Of a stretch of DNA of 8,143 nucleotides, positions 1-6,293 are shown piece after piece. How positions within the stretch are numbered: position 1 is the first letter of the stretch; the number at the start of each line of letters is the position of its first letter. Source of the stretch: Bifidobacteriaceae bacterium (GTDB taxonomy: Bacteria > Actinomycetota > Actinomycetes > Actinomycetales > WQXJ01). The stretch lies in contig JAIRTF010000282.1 of NCBI GenBank assembly GCA_031255075.1, forward strand, positions 1 through 8,143. Direction: 5' to 3'. Under the pieces are notes generated by a model. The model was not told the origin of the DNA. It searched no databases and saw nothing but the letters and a program-made list of their open reading frames with translations. A program made the translations under genes and the position numbers.

Positions 1-1430
1 GCGGCCGTTCCGGGAGCCGGCTTGGCTGGTTTGGTGGTTGGCGGCGCCGGGCGCATTTGAAGCACCTGGGCCGCTTGGGGAGCCTGTGGGGCATAGGGCA
101 GTGCCTGCTGAGTTGGCCCCTGGCCTGGCACACCAGGATAGGGAGCCGGGCCGGCTGGAGGGCGACCCGCCGGAGGGCGGGCCACAGGCGGACCCAGCTG
201 CGTTGGCGCTGCCGAGGCTGATACGGCTGCGGGAGGCACCGGAGGCCGGGGGCCTGGTGGGCTCATCGCAACTGGTCCCGAGGTTGGATATGGCGCTCCG
301 GCTGGGCCGTGGGCTGGCCCGGCGTTGCCAGGGCCACGCGGCGGTGCGGGCGGTGGGGCCATTTGACCGGGGCGGCCGGGCGGCATCGGCGGTGTGGGCG
401 GACGGAGACCGGGCTGTAGTGGAACCACCGGCGGCTGGCCGGCTGATGGTGTGCCCGGCCTGGACGCGCCCACCGGATGTCCCAAGAAGGTGTACTCGGT
501 ACCTGGTTTGGGCGATGGTTCAGGGCGCGGCGGAGCTGAGGCGATCCGATAGACCACATCCTGCTGGCCGGAGGGTGCCTTGCCGGCCAAGGCGGCCAGA
601 TCTGCCAGGAAGGCGCCGGCATCTGGGTAGCGCCAGGCTGGGTCTTTGGCCAAAGCGGTGGCCATCACCCGGTCGAATTCCGGGTTCAGGCCGGACACCA
701 ACTGGGATGGCGGCACGGCCGTGTCGGAGAGGTGTTTGGACATGGTCAGCAGCGGCGTTTCGCCGACAAATGGACGCCGACCGGTCAGCATTTCGTAGAA
801 CACGCAGCCAACTGAATACAGATCGGTACGTCCGTCCACCGCTTCACCGGAGGCCTGCTCAGGGCTCATGTCATAGGCGGTGCCCAGAATCAGATCATTG
901 GACGTCAAGCCGGAGGCGGCCTGGCCACCAGCCCGGGCTATGCCGAAGTCCATCACCTTGGCTGAACCAGATGGCTCAATGACCACGTTGGCCGGCTTGA
1001 TGTCACGGTGGATCACGCCCCGCTCATGGGCGTGAGCCAAACCAGTCAGCACACCAGCAGCGATCTGAATAGCCTTCGTTGGCGGCATAGCGCCGCCCTT
1101 TTCCAGCATGGTGTGGAGCCCGTCGCCTTCAACGAACTCCATGACAATGTACGGCTGCAGGTGAACACCAGCCGCGTCAGAGAAGGGCTGTTCACCGAAG
1201 TCATAGACAGCCACGATCCGCGGATGCTTCATTCCGGCGGCGGCTTGGGCTTCGCGCCTGAACCGGGTGACCGAATCCGGATCCCCGGACATGTCGGTGC
1301 GCAGCAACTTGACCGCCACGATCCGCTCCAGGCGCCGGTCACGGGCTTGGAAAACCTCACCCATACCGCCTCGCCCGAGGGCCATCGCCAGCTCGTAGCG
1401 CTCGGCGATCACCCGCCCGGCTGCTGACAC
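1..1430 (-). CDS. PknB-type Ser/Thr protein kinase, partial (C-terminus outside the window)
   Basis: Hanks-type kinase that phosphorylates Ser/Thr of target proteins; relatives are usually membrane-anchored. About 476 codons are visible. The catalytic domain covers residues ~10-280. It has the glycine loop GRGGMG (19-24), ATP-binding Lys41 in VAVK, helix-C Glu60, HRDIKPAN (141-148, catalytic Asp143), DFG (161-163), SPEQ (189-192) and DLYSVG (203-208). From ~298 to the window edge the protein is a Pro/Ala/Gly-rich linker, including a tandem RPPAG pair at 418-427. No membrane segment or sensor domain is reached. The GTG start at 1430 is chosen because AAGGA lies 7 bases upstream; an in-frame ATG at 1475 has a poorer ribosome site. 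The gene lies 149 bases downstream of xerD on the same strand. Oddities: the activation loop keeps only one Thr of the PknB T-x-T pair, and the usual Tyr before M-S-P-E is Asp187. The kinase assignment is firm; the paralogue (PknA, PknB or other) is not. Confidence 0.95.
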   Translation of the reverse strand, partial: MSAAGRVIAERYELAMALGRGGMGEVFQARDRRLERIVAVKLLRTDMSGDPDSVTRFRREAQAAAGMKHPRIVAVYDFGEQPFSDAAGVHLQPYIVMEFVEGDGLHTMLEKGGAMPPTKAIQIAAGVLTGLAHAHERGVIHRDIKPANVVIEPSGSAKVMDFGIARAGGQAASGLTSNDLILGTAYDMSPEQASGEAVDGRTDLYSVGCVFYEMLTGRRPFVGETPLLTMSKHLSDTAVPPSQLVSGLNPEFDRVMATALAKDPAWRYPDAGAFLADLAALAGKAPSGQQDVVYRIASAPPRPEPSPKPGTEYTFLGHPVGASRPGTPSAGQPPVVPLQPGLRPPTPPMPPGRPGQMAPPPAPPRGPGNAGPAHGPAGAPYPTSGPVAMSPPGPRPPVPPAAVSASAAPTQLGPPVARPPAGRPPAGPAPYPGVPGQGPTQQALPYAPQAPQAAQVLQMRPAPPTTKPAKPAPGTA

Positions 1431-1445
1431 GACTAGATCCTTCCC

Positions 1446-1462
1446 GCCGGTTAGAAACCGGC
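1446..1462 (-). promoter_or_regulatory. Hairpin in the leader just before the kinase ribosome binding site
   Basis: This is a perfect 7-bp inverted repeat, read on the minus strand as GCCGGTT-TCT-AACCGGC. Its downstream arm ends 3 bases before the AAGGA ribosome site (1442-1438) and 15 bases before the GTG start of the kinase. No T-run follows, so an intrinsic terminator for xerD is unlikely. It could be an RNA stem that shapes access to the ribosome site, or a DNA operator. The rest of the 149-base gap (1431-1579) shows no convincing -35/-10 pair. The structure is visible in the sequence; its role is inference. Confidence 0.4.
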
Positions 1463-1579
1463 AATACCGCCCCATTGATCGGCATCCATGCTCCCACAGG
1501 CTGAGCATTTGAGCGGCCGGCAAAGGGCAGAATTGGGCGGATTCGCTCAGATTGGCGCTGGATTCCTGGCAGCGAACCG

Positions 1580-2485
1580 TTACCTCTTGGGCGTGTCCGC
1601 AGAATTTTTCCGGCCGCGTGGATGGGCTGAGGCGTAAACCTCACGTAAGTGATCCGGTGTCACCTTGGTGTAAATCTGCGTGGTGGTAACCGAGGCGTGG
1701 CCAAGCAGTTCTTGAACCACCCGAATGTCCGCCCCGCCTTGGCGCAGATGGGTGGCAAACGAGTGCCGCAGAGTGTGTGGCGTGGTCTGGGGAAGGCCGG
1801 CCTCGGTGCCGGCGGCACGCACCAAACTGAACGCCACCTGGCGGCTCAACCGACGGCCCAACCGGCCCACAAACAGTGCCGGCGTGCCCGCTCCACGCAT
1901 CACCCGGGCCGGTCGGTCCTGGACCACGTAGGCTTCCACCGCCATCCGCGCGTAGCCGCCCAACGGAACCACCCGCTGTTTGCCGCCTTTGCCGCGCAAC
2001 AACACCGACGGCCGCTCGGTATCCAACCGCAGATCATCCAAGTCCAACCCCAGCGCCTCCGATATGCGGGCCCCCGAGCCGTACAACAACTCGATCAAAG
2101 CGGCCGCCAGTTGGTGGCGGGCCTGGCCGATCAGAGCCTGAACCTGTTCTACCGTCAAAGCCTTCGGCAGGTGCTGGCCAGTTCGCGGCAGCGCCACCTG
2201 GGCCGCCGGGTCAGTGGCGACCCAGCCTTCAAACACCGCAAACCGGTGCAGATTACGGACCGCCGTCAAAGTTCGTGCCGCGGACGATGCCGCCAAACCG
2301 CTGGCCACCAAGAAGTCACGGAAGGCTTCCACCTCTGCCGGCGCCACTTGTTCAATCTGCCGCTGACCCATGAAAGTCAAGTATTTGTCCAGGTCAGTGA
2401 GATAGGCCTGATGGGTCGCTGGGCTCAGGCCGCGTTCAATGCGGATGTGGGCCAGGTAGCGCCGAGCGGCCTGGTCAATCTGCAT
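1580..2485 (-). CDS. xerD: Tyrosine recombinase XerD
   Basis: Site-specific recombinase expected to act with XerC at the chromosomal dif site to resolve chromosome dimers, under control of FtsK. The protein is 301 residues, the normal length for XerC/XerD. Residues ~1-90 form the N-terminal SAM-like DNA-binding domain and ~105-290 the catalytic domain. All catalytic positions are present: Arg140 (GSGARISE), Lys166 (GKGGK), His237 and Arg240 (PHTLRHSFATHL), His263 (LLGHAS) and nucleophile Tyr272 (TQIYTKV). The ending TPDHLREVYASAHPR resembles actinobacterial XerD more than XerC, so the XerD label is favoured but not proven. The ATG start has AGGA 7 bases upstream. The gene is divergent from tkt across 77 bases and is followed by the kinase on the same strand. 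No att-like repeats or phage genes accompany it, so a mobile-element integrase is unlikely. Confidence 0.85.
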   Translation of the reverse strand: MQIDQAARRYLAHIRIERGLSPATHQAYLTDLDKYLTFMGQRQIEQVAPAEVEAFRDFLVASGLAASSAARTLTAVRNLHRFAVFEGWVATDPAAQVALPRTGQHLPKALTVEQVQALIGQARHQLAAALIELLYGSGARISEALGLDLDDLRLDTERPSVLLRGKGGKQRVVPLGGYARMAVEAYVVQDRPARVMRGAGTPALFVGRLGRRLSRQVAFSLVRAAGTEAGLPQTTPHTLRHSFATHLRQGGADIRVVQELLGHASVTTTQIYTKVTPDHLREVYASAHPRGRKNSADTPKR

Positions 2486-2562
2486 GGCTCAATCCTGGTA
2501 TGACCGGCGGCTGGGACCAAGCCGCCACGCTCGGGCCGGCCGGCGCACATAGGATTGTCGCC
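2486..2562. promoter_or_regulatory. Divergent xerD / tkt intergenic region with inverted repeat
   Basis: These 77 bases must hold the promoters of both xerD (leftward) and the tkt-zwf-opcA operon (rightward), unless they lie inside the genes. A perfect inverted repeat, GGCGGCT (2506-2512) and AGCCGCC (2520-2526) around a 7-base spacer, sits near the middle. A 10-base palindrome GCCGGCCGGC follows at 2534-2543. The ribosome sites are AGGA at 2551-2554 for tkt and its mirror, TCCT at 2493-2496, for xerD. I could not identify a confident -35/-10 pair on either strand. The 7-bp repeat is a possible operator. Confidence 0.4.
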
Positions 2563-4632
2563 ATGCACAGACCCTTTGACTGGACAGAGCTGGATTCACG
2601 GGCCGTCATCACCGCCAAAGCGTTGGCGGCGGACGCGGTAGAAGCGGCCGGTTCGGGCCATCCCGGCAGCGCCATTTCCTTAGCCGGACCAGCCTATTTG
2701 CTGTATCAGTACTTGATGACCCATGACCCGGCTGATCCGACTTGGCCCGGCCGCGACCGCCTGATCTTGTCCTCTGGGCATGCCTCCCTGCTGCTCTACA
2801 TTCAGCTGTACCTGGCCGGTTATGACGTCTCCTTGGAAGACATCAAAGCGTTGCGCTGTGCTGGGTCCATCACTCCGGGCCATCCAGAACTGGGGGTTAC
2901 TCCGGGGGTCGAAATGTCCACCGGTCCGTTGGGCCAGGGGCTGTCCTCAGCGGTGGGAATGGCCATGGCGGCCCGCAAAGAGCAGGCCCTGTTGGCCGGC
3001 CCGGCGGCCGGCGATCCGGAGGTTGACGGCCTGTTTGACCACACCATTTGGGTGATCGCCGGCGAGGGAGACATTCAGGAAGGCATCACTTCTGAGGCCT
3101 CATCTTTGGCCGGCGCCCAGCGCTTGGGCAACCTGGTGGTGTTGTTCGATGAGAACCAGATCACCATTGAAGGTGACACCGCCGTCACCTTTGCTGAGAA
3201 CGTCTTGGAACGCTACCGGGCCTACGGCTGGCACACCGCTGAAGTCGACTGGACCGCCGGCGGCCAGTACCAGGAGAATTTCGGGGCACTCTACGATGCT
3301 TTGGCCGCAGCCCGCCAACAGACCGACCGCCCGTCAATTGTCAGGCTCAGGTCAATCATCGGCTGGCCCTCACCGGGGAAGCAGAACACGCCCGGGATTC
3401 ACGGCTCCAAGCTCGGCTTAGACGAGGTTGCAGCTCTCAAACAGGCCCTTGGCCTGGACTCGAACAAACTGTTCGACGTCTCACCGGAGGTCCTCGATTG
3501 GACCCGCGAAGCCCGCACCAGGGGCGCCAAAGCCCACATCGCTTGGCGCGCCAAGTATGACCGGTGGCGCGCGCTCAGCCCTGATCAGGCAGCCTTGCGG
3601 GACCGGTTGGACAAAGGCCAGCTGCCGCGCGGCATTGAACACTCACTGCCGCAGTTCCCGCCCGGAACGCCAGTTGCCACACGCGCCGCATCAGGCAAAA
3701 CGCTTAGCGAACTGGGTAAGGTGCTGCCCGAGTTGTGGGGCGGTTCGGCCGATCTGGCAAGCTCCAACAACACCACCATCGCGGACGCGACCTCTTTCCT
3801 GCCGACCAATCCGAATGGGCGGACCATTCACTTCGGCATCCGCGAACATGCCATGGCCGCCGTCATGAACGGTATTGCGTTGCACGGGCCGACCCGCCCC
3901 TACGGCGGCACGTTCTTGGTGTTCAGCGACTATATGCGGGGCGCGGTGCGGCTGTCCGCTCTGATGGACCTGCCGGTGACCTACGTCTGGACTCATGATT
4001 CGATCGGTGTGGGTGAGGACGGCCCCACCCACCAACCAGTTGAACAACTCGCCTCTTTGCGGGCCGTGCCCGGCCTGGACATAGTGCGGCCGGCAGACGC
4101 CAATGAGACTGCCTGGGCCTGGCTTGAGGTGCTGGAACGGCGCCGCCCAGCGGGCTTGGTGCTATCCCGCCAGAACCTGCCCGTGTTCGACAGGTTGGGC
4201 GAGGGCCTCGGCGAAGCCCAGGGCGTGCGCGGCGGCGGCTATGTGCTGGCGGACACGCCGCTGCCCAGTTTGGACGTCATCTTGATGGCCTCCGGCTCAG
4301 AGGCCCAAGTAGCGTTGGCGGCCCGCCAACTGCTGGCCCATGAGCAGATCGGCGCGCGGGTGGTGTCCATGCCGTGCCTCGAATGGTTTGCCGAACAGAA
4401 CTCGGAGTACCGCGAAGAGGTGCTGCCGGCGCGCGTCCGGGCCAGGGTTTCGGTCGAGGCCGGCTTGGCAGCGCCGTGGCGTGCCCTGGTGGGCGATGCC
4501 GGGCGGTCCATCTCCCTGGAACACTATGGCGCCTGCGCGTCCGGCACCGAACTGATGGAACGGTACGGATTCACACCCGAAGCAGTGGCCAACGCCGCCC
4601 GCGAATCGATTGCGGCGGCCGCCGTCCAATGA
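2563..4632 (+). CDS. tkt: Transketolase
   Basis: Thiamine diphosphate enzyme that moves two-carbon ketol units between sugar phosphates, linking the non-oxidative pentose phosphate pathway to glycolysis in the cytosol. The protein is 689 residues, close to the usual length. Order: ThDP-binding domain (~10-330), pyrimidine domain (~365-540), C-terminal domain (~555-689). Visible motifs are GSGHPG (30-35), SSGHAS (70-75), GPLGQG (121-126), DEN (196-198), IHG (279-281), the GIREHAM segment with catalytic Glu428, HDSIGVGEDGPTHQP (478-492) and SRQNLP (535-540). The metal-binding GDG triad instead reads GEG (167-169); see findings. The start at 2563 is chosen because AGGA lies 8 bases upstream and the protein then begins like its relatives; an in-frame ATG at 2500 would add 21 unconserved residues covering the intergenic repeat. 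The stop overlaps the zwf start by 4 bases (ATGA). It is the first gene of the pentose phosphate operon. Confidence 0.96.
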   Translation: MHRPFDWTELDSRAVITAKALAADAVEAAGSGHPGSAISLAGPAYLLYQYLMTHDPADPTWPGRDRLILSSGHASLLLYIQLYLAGYDVSLEDIKALRCAGSITPGHPELGVTPGVEMSTGPLGQGLSSAVGMAMAARKEQALLAGPAAGDPEVDGLFDHTIWVIAGEGDIQEGITSEASSLAGAQRLGNLVVLFDENQITIEGDTAVTFAENVLERYRAYGWHTAEVDWTAGGQYQENFGALYDALAAARQQTDRPSIVRLRSIIGWPSPGKQNTPGIHGSKLGLDEVAALKQALGLDSNKLFDVSPEVLDWTREARTRGAKAHIAWRAKYDRWRALSPDQAALRDRLDKGQLPRGIEHSLPQFPPGTPVATRAASGKTLSELGKVLPELWGGSADLASSNNTTIADATSFLPTNPNGRTIHFGIREHAMAAVMNGIALHGPTRPYGGTFLVFSDYMRGAVRLSALMDLPVTYVWTHDSIGVGEDGPTHQPVEQLASLRAVPGLDIVRPADANETAWAWLEVLERRRPAGLVLSRQNLPVFDRLGEGLGEAQGVRGGGYVLADTPLPSLDVILMASGSEAQVALAARQLLAHEQIGARVVSMPCLEWFAEQNSEYREEVLPARVRARVSVEAGLAAPWRALVGDAGRSISLEHYGACASGTELMERYGFTPEAVANAARESIAAAAVQ

Positions 4633-6293
4633 GCCCACGCCCGGCCGGTTCAGGAGCCGAACCTGCGGCATCGACCAATGGTGCCGCCGGCCCGGCCGAA
4701 GACTCAGCGCCGGCCGGAAGCTCCAAGCCGCCCAAGGCAGCGGCATTGCCGGCCACTTCGGAGACGAGCCCAAACGCTCCCGCGCCGCCCAACCGGCTGC
4801 TGGATCCACGCGACCGGCGCCTGCCACACATCGCCCCACCGGCGGCCTTGGTCATCTTTGGCGCCAGCGGTGACCTGGCCCACCGGCGAATCCTGCCGGC
4901 CATCTACGACCTGGCCAACGGCGGCCGGCTACCGGCCGGCTTCGCGGTGATTGGCGTGGGGCGCGCCGATTGGGACACCGAACGTTTCCGGCACCACGCC
5001 CATTCGGCAATCAGTTCAGGCGCCCGCACCCCGTTCCGGCAACGGGTTTGGGAACAGTTGGCCTCCACCTTGGAATACATCCCCGGAGATGTTCAGAACT
5101 CGACCACTTTCGAAGCCCTTGGCGAAGCGTTGACCCGGGTTGATTCAGAACTGGGCACCGGCGGCGGCCGGGTTTTCTACCTTTCGGTCCCGCCAGACCG
5201 GTTCGCCGCCGTCGCTTTGGGGTTGGCCGCCGCCAAGCTGGTCACCGCTGAGGCCAAAGTGGTGGTGGAACGGCCCTTCGGAAACGATTTGGCGTCAGCG
5301 CAGGCTTTGGAAAAGGCCCTGGCCAAGAGCTTCAAACCAACCCAGATTTTCCGTATAGACCACTACTTGGGCAAACAGACAGTCCTCGGTATGTTGGTCA
5401 GCCGCTTCGCCAATCAGGTGTTTGAGCCGTTGTGGCGCCATGAATACGTAGACCATGTGCAGATCACCATGGCTGAAGATGTCGGCGTGGGCAGCCGCGG
5501 CGGCTACTACGACCAACTCGGCGTGACACGGGATCTGATCCAAAACCATCTGCTGCAACTGGCGGCCATAACCGCCATGGAGCCGCCCAAGTCATTCGCC
5601 GCCGCAGATCTCCAAGCCGCCAAGAGCGCCGCCCTGGCCAACCTGCGTCTGGACGGACCAGTCGAGTTGGCCACCGCCCGCGGCCAATACGCGCCCGGCT
5701 GGCAAGGCAATCTACCGGCCCGCGGCTACCTCGAAGAAGACGGCGTAGCAGCCGATTCGACCACCGAGACCTATGCCGCCATCAAACTGGCGGTGGACAC
5801 GCCCCGCTGGCAGGGCACACCGTTCTATCTCCAGGCCGGCAAGCGGCTTGGCCGCCGAGCTACCGAGGTGGCAATCGTTTTCAAGACCTCCGAATGGTTG
5901 GCCGCCTCCGGCTTGGGTGTTGGCGCAATGCAGGCCAACTCCCTGGTCACCCGCATCCAACCAGATCAGGGCATGAGCCTGAAAGTTGGCACCAAGGTTC
6001 CCCAGACCGCTTTGGCGGTCCGCGACGTGACCATGGATTTTGCTTACGGTCACGCTTTCACCGACGCCCTGCCTGACGCCTACGAACGCCTCATCTTGGA
6101 CGTGCTCGATGCCGCCGACACGCTTTTCCCGTCCGCTGCGGAGATCGAAGCTTCGTGGCGGCTGATTGATCCAATCGAAGACTACTGGCGCAGCTCAGGC
6201 GAAGGCCCTGAACCCTATCCGGCCGGCACCTGGGGGCCCGCTGGTGGCCAAGCCCTGTTGGCCCGCGATGGACGCGAATGGAGGCGGCCGTGA
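4629..6293 (+). CDS. zwf: Glucose-6-phosphate dehydrogenase
   Basis: Oxidises glucose 6-phosphate to 6-phosphogluconolactone with reduction of NADP+, the entry step of the oxidative pentose phosphate pathway. The protein is 554 residues. The N-terminal Rossmann domain starts at IFGASGDLA (76-84). The substrate segment RIDHYLGK (242-249) includes Asp244 and His245, and QNH (305-307) carries the expected catalytic base His307. The end, YPAGTWGP...WRRP, is typical of actinobacterial Zwf. Two conserved substrate-pocket motifs are altered: ERPFG (214-218) where EKPFG is usual, and YLQAGK (400-405) where YLRxGK is usual. About 55 residues rich in Ala, Pro and Ser precede the conserved start LLDPRDRRLP. 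The ATG at 4629 overlaps the tkt stop (ATGA) and lacks a strong ribosome site, implying translational coupling. No in-frame ATG or GTG occurs between it and the Rossmann motif, only TTG codons, so the extension is probably real. It is followed by its partner opcA with a 4-base overlap. Confidence 0.96.
   Translation: MSPRPAGSGAEPAASTNGAAGPAEDSAPAGSSKPPKAAALPATSETSPNAPAPPNRLLDPRDRRLPHIAPPAALVIFGASGDLAHRRILPAIYDLANGGRLPAGFAVIGVGRADWDTERFRHHAHSAISSGARTPFRQRVWEQLASTLEYIPGDVQNSTTFEALGEALTRVDSELGTGGGRVFYLSVPPDRFAAVALGLAAAKLVTAEAKVVVERPFGNDLASAQALEKALAKSFKPTQIFRIDHYLGKQTVLGMLVSRFANQVFEPLWRHEYVDHVQITMAEDVGVGSRGGYYDQLGVTRDLIQNHLLQLAAITAMEPPKSFAAADLQAAKSAALANLRLDGPVELATARGQYAPGWQGNLPARGYLEEDGVAADSTTETYAAIKLAVDTPRWQGTPFYLQAGKRLGRRATEVAIVFKTSEWLAASGLGVGAMQANSLVTRIQPDQGMSLKVGTKVPQTALAVRDVTMDFAYGHAFTDALPDAYERLILDVLDAADTLFPSAAEIEASWRLIDPIEDYWRSSGEGPEPYPAGTWGPAGGQALLARDGREWRRP
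6280..6284 (+). promoter_or_regulatory. Ribosome binding site that sets the opcA start
   Basis: GGAGG lies 5 bases before the GTG at 6290, inside the last codons of zwf. It favours that GTG, which overlaps the zwf stop as GTGA, over the in-frame ATG at 6278, which would begin before the ribosome site itself. Confidence 0.75.

Noticed and set aside
38..982. Long plus-strand open frame of 314 codons
   Set aside because: It is antisense to the kinase, whose motifs (HRD, DFG, SPEQ) are unmistakable; its translation is low-complexity Arg/Pro/Gly, a GC-codon shadow.
1451..1489. Minus-strand mini-ORF of 12 codons (MDADQWGGIAGF) in the kinase leader, ending inside the hairpin
   Set aside because: It would make an attractive leader peptide, but GGGAG sits only one base before its ATG, too close to act as a ribosome site, and it has no run of a regulatory amino acid.
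1580..2485. Recombinase as a phage or island integrase
   Set aside because: Its length and C-terminal sequence fit core XerC/XerD; there is no tRNA, att-like direct repeat or mobile cargo beside it, and neighbouring genes are housekeeping.
1649..2503. Plus-strand open frame of 284 codons opposite xerD
   Set aside because: It lies antisense to all the catalytic motifs of the recombinase and has no recognisable domain or ribosome site; a shadow frame.
2500..2562. Upstream ATG extension of transketolase by 21 codons
   Set aside because: The added residues are unlike transketolase N-termini, cover the promoter-region repeat, and the ATG at 2563 has a good AGGA at 8 bases.
4374..4628. Open frame extending zwf upstream into tkt
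   Set aside because: It would overlap tkt by more than 250 bases; the ATGA overlap at 4629 is the normal coupled junction.
4297..4839. Minus-strand open frame of 180 codons across the tkt/zwf junction
   Set aside because: It is antisense to conserved coding sequence in both genes, and its translation shows no known motif.
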